Shown piece by piece: positions 52,514 to 61,504 of a stretch of 64,000 nucleotides of DNA (the first letter of the stretch is position 1; each line of letters opens with the position of its first letter). A program made the translations under genes and the position numbers. The notes beneath the pieces are model-generated. The model was not told the DNA's origin and ran no database searches. It saw nothing but the letters and a program-made list of their open reading frames with translations. The stretch lies in assembly GCA_020632755.1 (NCBI GenBank), contig JACKEY010000004.1, forward strand, positions 496,001 to 560,000, written 5' to 3'. Origin of the DNA: Alphaproteobacteria bacterium. GTDB taxonomy: Bacteria > Myxococcota_A > UBA796 > UBA2385.

Positions 52514-53893
52514 TCAGTCCGGGCGCAGGCGCGCCGCGATGGCGGCAGCCTGGGCCGCGGCGTCCGCGGGGAGCCCTGACTTCGCCGCCTGGTCACACAG
52601 GTCGGCAGCGAGGGCTTCGACGGCCTGCACCCCCCGCTCGGCGTCGGTCGCGTCCGGCGCCCCCGCCGCCCGGGTCAGGGCCAGCCAGGTGGGCGGTGCG
52701 GGGCGTGCCTGGCGCAGCAGGCTGCTGTCCACCGGGCCGCGGGCCTCGCTGAGCAGGACGTCGACCAGCAGGTCGGCGCCGACTCCCCACGTCGGCTGAT
52801 CCAGGGTCACGGCCAGTGTGTCGGCTGCGCGCTTCGCTGCGACGCAACGCCAGGCGAGTCCGTGAGCGGCCGGCTCCGGCCCCCAGGCCGACGCGAGCTG
52901 GAGCGTGCGGGTTCGATCCAGGCCCTTGCACGGGGCTCCGCCGCAGTCGCCGCTGCCGACGATTCGCTGCGCGGTGAGCGCGACGATGGCCAGCCCGGCG
53001 GCGCGGTCGTCGGCAGCGGTCGCCGTCAGCCCGGTCCGCGCGGCCTCGAGTCGGGCCTGGAGTGGTGCATCGTGGGCGTCCGACAGAGTGCGTCCGAGGG
53101 ACAGCTGGACCGCGCGGTCGGCGTCGAGAGCTTCGCGGAACGCACGCTGCTGGCTGTCGCGGTCCGCGCCCGCCTGCTGAAGGCCGAGCAGCGTGGCCAT
53201 GCGCAGGTCGGCCAGCGCCTGGTCCGCTCCGCTGTCGTCGTGCGCGCCGCGGGCGCGGGCGAGGAGCAGGGCGCCGGCCGGGCTGTCGACGAGGCGGTCG
53301 TGCACGCCCTCGGTGAACGCGTTCGCGAGGGACTGCTGAGGGAGGTCGGGCGACGCCAGCCAGCCGAGCAGCACCCGGCGCTCCATGGTGGCCAGCAACG
53401 CCGGACCGAGGGTGTCGCGGGGCGCCAGCCAGGCCAGCGGCTCCCGCACATCGCCGGGCGCGGTGCGGTCGGTCTCGGAGAGTGGCGCGAGCAGGGCGAG
53501 CAGGGCTCCCTGGTCCTCGGTGCGCACGCCGCCAGCGACCCTCGACTCGACCTCGGCCAGCGAGGCCCCCCGGGCGAGGGGAACGGCCAGGCTCGCCGGG
53601 TGACTGCGCTCCAGCGCGTGCAGGTCGGCAGGGGCGGTGCGTCCGCCTGCGATGCGCTCCAGGGCCTCGGCCAGGCCATCGCGACCGGCGCTGGCCGGCA
53701 GGTCGCTCAGGTCGAGCGCCGGAGGACGGCGGACCAGCGGGTCGCGGGTCGCCAGCATGGTGGCTGCGTCTGAGAGGTCGGTTGGCTGCAGGTGGGTCGG
53801 CGCCGTGGTGCTCGGGCCCTCGGGACGGAGCGCGGTCGGGATGCGGGTGCAGCCCGCCAGGGGCGCCAGCAGCAGCCAGCGAGTGGCGATCAT
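52514..53893 (-). CDS. Lipoprotein of unknown function, overlapping pyrD
   Basis: 459 residues with a short signal peptide ending LAPLAGC (lipidated Cys near residue 15). The mature part is Ala/Leu-rich, predicted helical, with few cysteines. No domain is recognised. The start overlaps the pyrD stop (ATGA), suggesting translational coupling, although no link to pyrimidine synthesis is apparent. Confidence 0.65.
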   Translation of the reverse strand: MIATRWLLLAPLAGCTRIPTALRPEGPSTTAPTHLQPTDLSDAATMLATRDPLVRRPPALDLSDLPASAGRDGLAEALERIAGGRTAPADLHALERSHPASLAVPLARGASLAEVESRVAGGVRTEDQGALLALLAPLSETDRTAPGDVREPLAWLAPRDTLGPALLATMERRVLLGWLASPDLPQQSLANAFTEGVHDRLVDSPAGALLLARARGAHDDSGADQALADLRMATLLGLQQAGADRDSQQRAFREALDADRAVQLSLGRTLSDAHDAPLQARLEAARTGLTATAADDRAAGLAIVALTAQRIVGSGDCGGAPCKGLDRTRTLQLASAWGPEPAAHGLAWRCVAAKRAADTLAVTLDQPTWGVGADLLVDVLLSEARGPVDSSLLRQARPAPPTWLALTRAAGAPDATDAERGVQAVEALAADLCDQAAKSGLPADAAAQAAAIAARLRPD

Positions 53894-54918
53894 GCGGCCA
53901 GCTCGCGATGGATGCGCGCGACCAACCCTGGACCTTCGAAGATGAGACCGCTGTAGAGCTGCACGGCGGCGCAGCCCAGGTCCAAGAGCTCGCGCGCCTG
54001 GGCGGAGGTGCTGATCCCGCCGACCCCGACGACGGGTACGCGGCCGGCGGCGGCGTCGAGCACGGTCTCGATCCGGGCCCGGGCGAGGGGCCAGAGCGGG
54101 GCGCCGGACAAGCCGCCGCCTTCGCCCAGGCGGTCGGTGGTGCCGGGGCGGGAGATGGTGGTGTTGGTCGCGATGATGCCGGTCGCACCCTCGGCGATGA
54201 TGCCGTCGACCACCGGGCGCAGCTCGTCGGGCTCGAAGTCCGGCGCCAGCTTGACGAACACCGGCACGTCGCCGGCGGCAGGAACGACGGTGCCGACCAG
54301 CTTGCGCAGCGGCTCGACCGCCTGCAGGCTGCGCAGGCCGGGCGTGTTGGGCGAGCTGACGTTGACCGTGAAGTAGTCGGCCAGCGCGCGCAGGCGCTCG
54401 ACGCTCGTCAGGTAGTCCTGTGCGACCGCGTCGTCGTCGAGGGGCGTCACCTTGCTCTTGCCGATGTTGCAGCCGACAGGGACCTTCGGCCAGCGATCGC
54501 CCTCGCGCAGGACCCGCAAGGCGTCGGCCAGGGCGGCGCTGCCGTGGTTGTTGAAGCCCATCCGGTTGATGAGCCCTCGCTCGTCCACCAGCCGGAACAA
54601 CCGCGGGCGGTCGTTGCCCGGCTGGGCGTGGGCCGTGACGGTCCCGAGCTCGACGAAGCCGAAGCCCATCGCGGGCCAGACCGTCGTCGCTTCGCCGTCC
54701 TTGTCCAGGCCCGCGGCGAGGCCCACGGGTCCGGCGATGCGCAGGGGACCCAGATCACGAGCGAGGGACGCGGGCGGCGGCCCGGCCAGGGTCCCGAGCA
54801 CGGCCTCGGACAAGCGCCCGGTCTGGTGGAGGGAGCCCACCACCAGGCGGTGCGCACGCTCGGCATCCATCGAGAAGAACAGCGGGCGCGCGAGGGTCCA
54901 GGCGAGGTCGAGGAGCAT
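53890..54918 (-). CDS. pyrD: Dihydroorotate dehydrogenase, quinone-dependent class 2
   Basis: 342 residues. The N-terminal ~40 residues form the short helical membrane-association segment of class 2 enzymes. FMN-binding segments GLAAGLDKDGEA and NRMGFNNHG, the catalytic Ser of VNVSSPNTPGLR and PVVGVGGISTSAQA are present. It oxidises dihydroorotate to orotate, passing electrons to quinone. pyrE, the next pathway enzyme, is at 60944 in this window, but not in the same operon. Confidence 0.97.
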   Translation of the reverse strand: MLLDLAWTLARPLFFSMDAERAHRLVVGSLHQTGRLSEAVLGTLAGPPPASLARDLGPLRIAGPVGLAAGLDKDGEATTVWPAMGFGFVELGTVTAHAQPGNDRPRLFRLVDERGLINRMGFNNHGSAALADALRVLREGDRWPKVPVGCNIGKSKVTPLDDDAVAQDYLTSVERLRALADYFTVNVSSPNTPGLRSLQAVEPLRKLVGTVVPAAGDVPVFVKLAPDFEPDELRPVVDGIIAEGATGIIATNTTISRPGTTDRLGEGGGLSGAPLWPLARARIETVLDAAAGRVPVVGVGGISTSAQARELLDLGCAAVQLYSGLIFEGPGLVARIHRELAA

Positions 54919-55067
54919 GCCGGCGGCTAACCGGCGCCCGCTCCGGACGGGTGCGGCGGGCGGGCCACGGGACGGCGGATGACGGGTTTGCTGGCAATGG
55001 ACGCGGTCGACGGACCGCCGAGGGCGTTACCCGGATGGCAGGTGCCGCTCGGCACCTGGAGGCCCTC

Positions 55068-56030
55068 GTGCGTGTGCTGATCACTGGCGGCGCCGGCTTC
55101 ATCGGCTCCCACCTCGTCGACCACCTGCGCGCCCGCGGCGACGAGGTCGTCGTGCTCGACAGCTTCGTGCCGACCTACGACCTGCGGCGCAAGGAAGAGA
55201 ACGTCCGCGCCTCGGGGCTCTCCGAGGGGGCCGTCGGTCCCGCCCGGCTGGTGCGCGGGGACCTGCGCGACCGGGCGCTGCTCGACCGCCTCCTCCCGCA
55301 CGTGGACGCGGTGGTGCACCTCGCGGCCCTGGCCGGCGTGCGCGACAGCCTGGACGACCCGGCGGCCTACGTCGACGTCAACATCGTCGGCACGCAGACC
55401 CTGCTCGACGCCATGCACGCCGCGGGCCTCCGTCGGCTGGTCTTCGCGTCCTCCTCCAGCGTCTACGGTGCCCGTCCGGATGGCGACACCTTCACCGAAG
55501 ACGATCCCGCCGACCGACCCGTCAGTCCCTACGCGGCCACCAAGCGCGCCGGAGAGTTGCTCTGCCACGCCGCCCACGCCGCCTGGGGCCTCGACGTCAG
55601 CTGCCTGCGGTTCTTCACGGTCTACGGGCCCCGCCAGCGTCCTGCGATGGCGATCGCGCGCTTCACGTCGCTGGTGCTGGCGGGCGAGACCCTGCCCCTG
55701 TTCGGCGACGGCTCCTCGCTCCGCGACTACACCTTCGTCGGAGACGCCGTGCGGGGCATCGCCTGCGCCCTGGACCGCCCCCAGGGCTTCGCGGTGATCA
55801 ACCTCGGCTGCGGCAGTCCCATCCGGCTGGACGACCTGGTCGCCGCCATCGGTCGGGCCGCCGACCGCCGCGTGCGCGTCGAGCACCTGCCCGAGCAGCC
55901 GGGCGATGTGCCGCGCACCCACGCCGACATCAGCCGGGCGGGCGCCTTGCTGGACTGGCGTCCCCAGGTGGCCCTGGACGAGGGGCTGGCGGCCTACCTG
56001 GCCTGGGTCCGCGCGCGGGACGGCGTCTGA
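55068..56030 (+). CDS. NAD-dependent epimerase/dehydratase (UDP-glucuronate 4-epimerase-like)
   Basis: 320 residues of the extended short-chain dehydrogenase family. ITGGAGFIGSHLVDHLRARG binds NAD; SSSSVYG and YAATKRAGE give the Ser and Tyr-x3-Lys catalytic residues. FTVYGPRQRPAMAIARF and the C-terminal region fit sugar-nucleotide epimerases. GTG 55068 with GGAG six bases upstream is chosen; the frame extends to 54951. It faces pgsA with only 6 bases between stops. Substrate is not certain. Confidence 0.85.
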   Translation: MRVLITGGAGFIGSHLVDHLRARGDEVVVLDSFVPTYDLRRKEENVRASGLSEGAVGPARLVRGDLRDRALLDRLLPHVDAVVHLAALAGVRDSLDDPAAYVDVNIVGTQTLLDAMHAAGLRRLVFASSSSVYGARPDGDTFTEDDPADRPVSPYAATKRAGELLCHAAHAAWGLDVSCLRFFTVYGPRQRPAMAIARFTSLVLAGETLPLFGDGSSLRDYTFVGDAVRGIACALDRPQGFAVINLGCGSPIRLDDLVAAIGRAADRRVRVEHLPEQPGDVPRTHADISRAGALLDWRPQVALDEGLAAYLAWVRARDGV

Positions 56031-56036
56031 GCCGGC

Positions 56037-56612
56037 TCAGCCGAACCGCTTGCTGTTGCGGACGAAGCTGACGAAGTACTCGCCGCCGCTGACGACGGCG
56101 ACGCCGGTGGCCACGTACAGCAGCACGATGCCGGCCGACCAGTGGTCGATGTCGAGGCTGTTCGTGCCCCACAGCATGAAGCCGATGGCCGTGCTCTGGT
56201 AGGCGGTCTTGGCCTTGCCCAGGCTGCTGGCCTTGATCGTGATGCCTTCCTGGCTGGCGATTCCACGCAGGCCGGTGATCGCGATCTCCCGGCCCAGCAG
56301 CACGGCGACCAGCCATGCCGGTACCCACCCGAGCGGCACCATCATGATGAGCACGGTCTGGACCATCAGCTTGTCGGCCATCGGGTCGAGGTAGGCGCCC
56401 AGCGGGCTGACCAGGTCCCACTTGCGGGCCAGGTAGCCGTCGATGATGTCGGTGATCATCGCGCCGATGAAGATCCAGAACGCCAGCTGGGACTCGATGA
56501 AGCTCGGCCGATCCCAGAGCAGCGCCACCACCACGGGGATGCAGAGCATCCGGAGGACGGTGAGGGCGTTGGGGAGGTTCCAGAAGCCGGGTCGGCGGGC
56601 CCACGAGGTCAA
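56037..56612 (-). CDS. pgsA: CDP-diacylglycerol-glycerol-3-phosphate 3-phosphatidyltransferase
   Basis: About 191 residues with several transmembrane helices. The CDP-alcohol phosphotransferase motif is complete: Asp58-Gly59-x2-Ala62-Arg63-x8-Gly72-x3-Asp76-x3-Asp80 (in DIIDGYLARKWDLVSPLGAY). It makes phosphatidylglycerophosphate for phosphatidylglycerol. No ATG or GTG fits; TTG 56612, overlapping the previous stop as TTGA, gives the normal length and begins just before NLPNALTVLRM. Confidence 0.88.
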   Translation of the reverse strand: MTSWARRPGFWNLPNALTVLRMLCIPVVVALLWDRPSFIESQLAFWIFIGAMITDIIDGYLARKWDLVSPLGAYLDPMADKLMVQTVLIMMVPLGWVPAWLVAVLLGREIAITGLRGIASQEGITIKASSLGKAKTAYQSTAIGFMLWGTNSLDIDHWSAGIVLLYVATGVAVVSGGEYFVSFVRNSKRFG

Positions 56613-57229
56613 GGCTGCGGTCCCGGGGCGGTCGTCACGGGCACCATCACGGGGCGCTCGTCGCGGAAGAGGTGGTAGAGGTCCTGCACCTTGACCACAT
56701 AGTCCTGCGTCTGGCGGAACGGCGGCACGCCATTGTACTTCTTCACGTTGCCCGGACCGGCGTTGTAGGCGGCCAGCGCGAGCCGGATGTCCCCGCCGAA
56801 GGTGTCGAGCATGCGCCGCAGGTAGCGGGTGCCGCCGTCGATGCTCTGGACCGGGTCCCACGGGTCGGTCACGCCCAGGCCGGACGCCGTGGTCGGCATC
56901 AGCTGCATGAGGCCCATCGCGCCGGCATAGGACTTCGCGTTGGGGTTCATGCCGCTCTCGGCCAGGATGACGGCCTTGACCAGGGCGGCGGACACGCCGT
57001 GGCGGCCGGCGCTGGCCAGGATCTGCCCGTCGAAGGAGTCGAGCAGCGGGTAGGTGACGTAGTTCACCCGGCGCCGCGTCGGGATGTTCTTCGGCGTCAT
57101 GTAGAGCTCGTACCCACTGTGGGTGGGCGAGTCCGTGAACCGCAACGTTCCGTCTTCGAGCTCGGCTCGGTAGATGTCGGTCCCGGCGGCCGGACGAGCG
57201 GCCAGGGCGATGACGCAGAGCACCCACAT
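56609..57229 (-). CDS. Lytic transglycosylase (family 1 SLT type)
   Basis: About 206 residues. A hydrophobic N-terminus (MWVLCVIALAARPAAG) acts as export signal. A short DUF4124-like segment (IYRAELEDGTLRFTDSPTH) precedes the SLT domain: ILAESGMNPNAKSYAGAMG with the catalytic Glu, LMQLMPTTA and LALAAYNAGPGNVKKYNG. It cleaves peptidoglycan to 1,6-anhydromuramyl products in the periplasm. ATG 57229 is preferred but lacks a strong ribosome site; ATG 57355 would add 42 residues. It is coupled to pgsA by a 4-base overlap and divergent from nadB. Confidence 0.85.
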   Translation of the reverse strand: MWVLCVIALAARPAAGTDIYRAELEDGTLRFTDSPTHSGYELYMTPKNIPTRRRVNYVTYPLLDSFDGQILASAGRHGVSAALVKAVILAESGMNPNAKSYAGAMGLMQLMPTTASGLGVTDPWDPVQSIDGGTRYLRRMLDTFGGDIRLALAAYNAGPGNVKKYNGVPPFRQTQDYVVKVQDLYHLFRDERPVMVPVTTAPGPQP

Positions 57230-57353
57230 GGCGCAGGAGCGTACCGCCGGGCTCGATGGCCGGCAAGGTACGCCCTGTCGCGATACCGGGCGCGGTAGTC
57301 CGCGACCTGCGCTCGTTTCCGGTCCGCGGCTCCTTCCCCCTTCCGGAGTCGGC

Positions 57354-58967
57354 ATGGACGCTTCGTCCTACGACGTCGTCATCGTCGGCAGTGGCCTCGC
57401 CGGCCTGTACCTGGCCCTGCAGCTCGCCGACCGCCACCGCGTCCTCGTCCTGACCAAGCGCGAGCTGCTGTCGGGCAACACCCGCTGGGCCCAGGGCGGC
57501 ATCGCTGCGGCCTGGGACGAGGCCGACGACTGGAACGATCACGTCCAGGACACGCTCGTCGCGGGTGCGGGGCTCTGCAAGCGCGAGGTCGTGGAGCGCG
57601 TCGTCTCGGACGCGCCCGAGCGCGTGCGCGAGCTGATGGCCCTGGGGGTCAGCTTCGATCGCCGCGAAGGCCGGCCGGACGAGTTCGACCTGCACATCGA
57701 GGGCGGCCACTCCATGCGCCGGGTCCTGCACGCCAAGGACTCGACGGGGGCCGAGATCATGCGCGCCCTCATCGAGCAGGTGCGCGCCCATGAACGCATC
57801 GAGGTGCGCGAGCAGTGGATGGCGGTGGACGTCATCACCGAGCGCTGGCTGGCGCGGCGCAACGGGGCACTGCCTGGACCGCGGGACCGGGCCTGCGGGC
57901 TGTACGCCCTGGACCTGGCGTCGGGCGAGGTCGAGGCGATCGGCGCGAAGGTCGTTGCGCTGTGCACCGGAGGCGCCGGCAAGGTCTACCTGTACACCAG
58001 CAACCCCGACGAGGCGTCCGGTGACGGCATGGCCATGGCGTGGCGCTGCGGCGTGCGCATCGCCAACATGGAGTTCGTGCAGTTCCACCCCACCTGCCTG
58101 TACCACCCCGAAGCCCGCAACTTCCTGATCTCGGAGGCGCTCCGCGGCGAAGGCGGCAAGCTCCGTGACCGGCACGGGCGGCGGTTCATGGATCGCTACG
58201 ACAAGCGCGGTGAGCTCGCCCCCCGCGACATCGTGGCCCGGGCCATCGACAGCGAGCTCAAGCGCACGGGCGAGGAGTGCGTCTTCCTGGACATGACGCA
58301 CCTGTCCCGCGAGGAGATCGAGCACCACTTCCCGAGCATCCACAGCCGCTGCCTGGAGCTCGGCATCGACATGGCCGTCCAGGGCATCCCGGTGGTCCCC
58401 GCCGCCCACTACTTCTGCGGTGGCGCGATGACCGACCTGTCCGGCGAGACCAACGTCGAGAACCTGTTCGTCGCCGGCGAGGCCAGCTGCACCGGCCTGC
58501 ACGGTGCGAACCGGCTGGCCAGCAATTCCCTGCTCGAGGCGGCCGACTACGCCTGGCATGCCGCGCGGGCCATCGACGCGCGCCTGCCGGGGCTGGATGC
58601 GCCGCCGGCGCTGCCGCCGTGGGACCCGGGCCACGCCAAGGACCCCGATGAAGCCGTCGTCATCTCGCACCTGTGGGACGAGATCCGCCGGTTCATGTGG
58701 AACTACGTCGGCATCGTGCGCACGACCCGCCGCCTGGAGCGGGCCCGCAAGCGCATCGAGCTGGTGCAGGAGGAGATCCGCACCTACTACTGGGACTTCA
58801 AGCTGACCGGCGACCTGGTCGAGCTGCGCAACCTGGCGCAGGTCGCGCAGCTGGTCATCGAGTGTGCGCTGCGTCGTCTCGAGAGCCGGGGCCTGCACAC
58901 GACCCTCGATCATCCCGAGACCGACGATCGCTTCCTCTACGACACGGTCCTCAAGAAGCGGTACTGA
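57354..58967 (+). CDS. nadB: L-aspartate oxidase
   Basis: 537 residues. FAD-binding VVIVGSGLAGLYLALQLAD, the substrate-site segment NTRWAQGGIAAAWDE, EFVQFHPTCLYHP and the catalytic Arg region PRDIVARAID are present, plus the C-terminal helical domain. It oxidises aspartate to iminoaspartate, the first step of NAD synthesis, in the cytoplasm. ATG 57354 has GGAG at 57345-57348. nadA and nadC are not in the window. Confidence 0.96.
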   Translation: MDASSYDVVIVGSGLAGLYLALQLADRHRVLVLTKRELLSGNTRWAQGGIAAAWDEADDWNDHVQDTLVAGAGLCKREVVERVVSDAPERVRELMALGVSFDRREGRPDEFDLHIEGGHSMRRVLHAKDSTGAEIMRALIEQVRAHERIEVREQWMAVDVITERWLARRNGALPGPRDRACGLYALDLASGEVEAIGAKVVALCTGGAGKVYLYTSNPDEASGDGMAMAWRCGVRIANMEFVQFHPTCLYHPEARNFLISEALRGEGGKLRDRHGRRFMDRYDKRGELAPRDIVARAIDSELKRTGEECVFLDMTHLSREEIEHHFPSIHSRCLELGIDMAVQGIPVVPAAHYFCGGAMTDLSGETNVENLFVAGEASCTGLHGANRLASNSLLEAADYAWHAARAIDARLPGLDAPPALPPWDPGHAKDPDEAVVISHLWDEIRRFMWNYVGIVRTTRRLERARKRIELVQEEIRTYYWDFKLTGDLVELRNLAQVAQLVIECALRRLESRGLHTTLDHPETDDRFLYDTVLKKRY

Positions 58968-58987
58968 CCCTGCGGTCGGCCGCGGGG
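58968..58987. terminator. Bidirectional terminator after nadB
   Basis: An 8-bp stem with one G-U pair (58968-58975 with 58980-58987, loop TCGG) fills the gap between the convergent nadB and lipoprotein stops. Confidence 0.6.
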
Positions 58988-58988
58988 C

Positions 58989-59450
58989 TCAGGAGCCGCC
59001 CAGTCGGTAGGGCACGAAGGTGCGGTCCTGGTCGACGATGTCGCCTCGATCGTCGACCAGCGCCACGGTGATGCTGGTCGCGTCGCAGTCGGCGTCGATC
59101 GACTCCTGGACGGGAACGGCGACCACCAGATCGCTGCCGCTGTCTTCGGCCGGGTACACGTCCAGCGCGATGTCCAGATCGCCCGCGCCGCTCCACGCCC
59201 AGACGGCGTGAGCGTCCAGCGCGCAGTCGGAGACGTCGACCGGCAGCAGCACGACGCCGTTGGCGGCCTGCGGGCTGACCCCGGCGGGCATCGCGAACTT
59301 CACGAGCGGGCTGCAGACAGGCTCGTCGGTGGTCGCGCGGCCGTTGTCGACGCAGCCGGCCAGGGCGAAGGTCAGGCCGACGGCGGCGGCGGGCAGGAGG
59401 AACGACGCCAGTCGGGCGCCGAGGGGAGCGGCGGGAGTGGGCAGGGGCAT
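58989..59450 (-). CDS. Small lipoprotein of unknown function
   Basis: 153 residues. A long signal peptide ends in LTFALAGC, so the mature chain is a lipoprotein. The remainder is beta-rich and acidic, with paired Cys (in EPVCSPL, SDCALD and DADCDATS). No family recognised. ATG 59450 has GAGGA five bases upstream. It follows the pepP-like gene on the same strand after 56 bases. Confidence 0.7.
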   Translation of the reverse strand: MPLPTPAAPLGARLASFLLPAAAVGLTFALAGCVDNGRATTDEPVCSPLVKFAMPAGVSPQAANGVVLLPVDVSDCALDAHAVWAWSGAGDLDIALDVYPAEDSGSDLVVAVPVQESIDADCDATSITVALVDDRGDIVDQDRTFVPYRLGGS

Positions 59451-59506
59451 GGGGTCCTCGTGTCGATGCGCGCCCGCGGGTGCGACGCACGAAGGGCCCG
59501 GGCCAT

Positions 59507-60934
59507 TCAGCGCGCGGCGATGGCCCCGTCCAGCAGCGCCGCAAAGGGATCGCTGCCCGTACCGACGCGGGCACAGACGGCGTCGGGGTCCTTGTCGATG
59601 GCCGCCGTGATCACCTCGGGCCCGTCGGCCGTGCAGAGCACGTCGTCTTCGATGCGGATGCCGCCGAAGCCGGTCCACGCCCGAGCGGCATCCAGATCCA
59701 CGGCGTCGCCCAGCCGCTCCAGCAAGGCCCGGTCCGACAGGATGGCCGGCACCACGTAGAAGCCCGGCTCGATGGTGACGCACATGCCGGGCTGCAGGTC
59801 CAGGTCCAGCCGCAGGTAGCCGGTGCCGAACAGCGGACTGCGGCTGCGCCCGGGGGCGTAGGCCGCGCGGTCCCCGAAGGCCTCGAGGTCGTGTACGTCC
59901 AGGCCCAGCAGGTGCCCGACGCCATGGGGGAAGAACAAGGCGTGTGCACCGCGCTCGACCAGGCTGTCGACCTCGCCGCGCAGCAGGCCTTCGTCCACCA
60001 GCCACTGCGCGAGCACGCGCGATGCGGTGTCGTGCACGTCGCGGTAGCGCGTCCCCGGCCGGACCCGGTCGATCGCGGCGCGCTGCGCGGCCAGCACGGC
60101 GTCGTAGGCCGCCCGCTGGCGGGGCAGGAACCGGCCCGACACCGGCCAGGTGCGGGTGACGTCCGTCGCGTAACCGGCGGGCGCCTCGGCGCCGCCGTCG
60201 AGCAGCAGCAGATCGCCGTCTCGGCAGGTGCCGTCGTGCCGGTCGTTGTGCAGCACCTCGCCGCGCACGGTGACGATGCTGCCGTAGGCCGGCACCATGC
60301 CGGCGGCGGCCAGCACCCCATCGAACAGCGCCGCCACGTGAGCCTCGGGCACACCCGGGCGGGTGGCGCCCATCGCAGCGTGGTGGGCGGCGGCCGTGAC
60401 CGCGGCGGCGGCGCGCATCTCGGCGAGCTCTTCGGGGGCCAGGACACGGCGCAGCTCGATGACGGCCTGGGCGAGGGCCTGGTCCCCGATCCGGTCCGGG
60501 TCGCGGAAGGACAGCTCGCGGCCGCTGATGCGTGCCGCCCGCGCCGTCGCAGCCGGGTCGGCCACCGCGAGGGTGCGCAGGGCGGTCCCGGCGGCGGCGC
60601 AGTGGGCCTCGAGCTCGGCCAGCGGGGCCACGGCGTCGAAGCCGAGCGCCGCCGCGACGTCGTGCAGCGTCCAGCTCTGGCCGTGCCACAGCGCGTCGTC
60701 GTCGGCCGGAGGCACCAGGAAGAGGGTGCTGTGGCCGCCAGCGGTGATGAGCGCCGCGGCCTTGGGGCGCGCGCAGCCCGTGAAGTACAGGAAGGTGCTG
60801 TCCTGCCGGAACGGCAGCGGATTGGCCGGGTAGTTCCGGGGCGCCTGGGCGTTGCCCATCAGCAGCACCGGCGCCCCGTGCAGGCGTTCGGACAGGGCGG
60901 CGCGACGGCGGGCGTGCAGGTCGGGAGACAGCAT
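59507..60934 (-). CDS. pepP: Xaa-Pro aminopeptidase (M24B family)
   Basis: 475 residues with an N-terminal creatinase-like domain (RQDSTFLYFTGC) and the pita-bread catalytic domain. Metal ligands are seen in LLLLDGGAEAPAGYATDVTRT (two Asp, read in part), FPHGVGHLLGLDVHD (His), IEPGFYV (Glu) and GIRIEDDVL (Glu). It removes N-terminal residues preceding proline. Nine bases separate it from pyrE; probably one operon with the downstream genes. Confidence 0.92.
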   Translation of the reverse strand: MLSPDLHARRRAALSERLHGAPVLLMGNAQAPRNYPANPLPFRQDSTFLYFTGCARPKAAALITAGGHSTLFLVPPADDDALWHGQSWTLHDVAAALGFDAVAPLAELEAHCAAAGTALRTLAVADPAATARAARISGRELSFRDPDRIGDQALAQAVIELRRVLAPEELAEMRAAAAVTAAAHHAAMGATRPGVPEAHVAALFDGVLAAAGMVPAYGSIVTVRGEVLHNDRHDGTCRDGDLLLLDGGAEAPAGYATDVTRTWPVSGRFLPRQRAAYDAVLAAQRAAIDRVRPGTRYRDVHDTASRVLAQWLVDEGLLRGEVDSLVERGAHALFFPHGVGHLLGLDVHDLEAFGDRAAYAPGRSRSPLFGTGYLRLDLDLQPGMCVTIEPGFYVVPAILSDRALLERLGDAVDLDAARAWTGFGGIRIEDDVLCTADGPEVITAAIDKDPDAVCARVGTGSDPFAALLDGAIAAR

Positions 60935-60943
60935 GCCCCCGTC

Positions 60944-61504
60944 CTATCCGCGCAGCTCGCTCCGGGTGACCAGCGCCTCCAGCTCGACGCCGGTGGCCGC
61001 GACGCGGGCGGCGCCGCCTTCCTCGCGATCCACGATGCAGATCACCTGGGCCACGTCGAGCCCCGCCTCCTGCACCTTCTCGATGGCCCGCACCAGGCTT
61101 CCGCCGGTGGTGACGGTGTCCTCGATGACACAGACCTTGCTGCCGTTGGGCAGGTTGCTGCGACCCTCGACCCAGTTCTGCAGGCCGTGGCCCTTGGGCT
61201 CCTTGCGGACCATGAAGCCGTGCACTGGCCGACCACGCTGCCAGGACAGCGCCGCGACGGCTCCGGAGATCGGGTCGGCGCCGGTCACGGGGCCGCCGAT
61301 GCCGACCACGTCCGGGTGCAGCCGGTCGAGCACCAGGGCCGCGATGGTCGCGGCGCCTTCGGCGTGCAGGGTGGTCTGCCGGGCGTCGACGTAGAAGTCG
61401 GACTGCTTGCCGCTGGCCAGCGTGAAGGTGCCGAACCGCACGGAGCGGTCACGCAGCAGCTCGACCAGGCGGCGATGCAGGGCAGGGGAGTCGGCGCGGC
61501 TCAT
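60944..61504 (-). CDS. pyrE: Orotate phosphoribosyltransferase
   Basis: 186 residues. The PRPP-binding motif VCVIEDTVTTGGSLVRAIEK and the N-terminal FTLASGKQSDFYVDARQT are diagnostic. It converts orotate and PRPP to OMP in UMP synthesis. ATG 61504 overlaps the hydrolase stop by 4 bases (ATGA). Confidence 0.96.
   Translation of the reverse strand: MSRADSPALHRRLVELLRDRSVRFGTFTLASGKQSDFYVDARQTTLHAEGAATIAALVLDRLHPDVVGIGGPVTGADPISGAVAALSWQRGRPVHGFMVRKEPKGHGLQNWVEGRSNLPNGSKVCVIEDTVTTGGSLVRAIEKVQEAGLDVAQVICIVDREEGGAARVAATGVELEALVTRSELRG

Noticed and set aside
54927..55922. Minus-strand open frame opposite the sugar-nucleotide epimerase
   Set aside because: It is a shadow of a gene with clear Rossmann and catalytic motifs.
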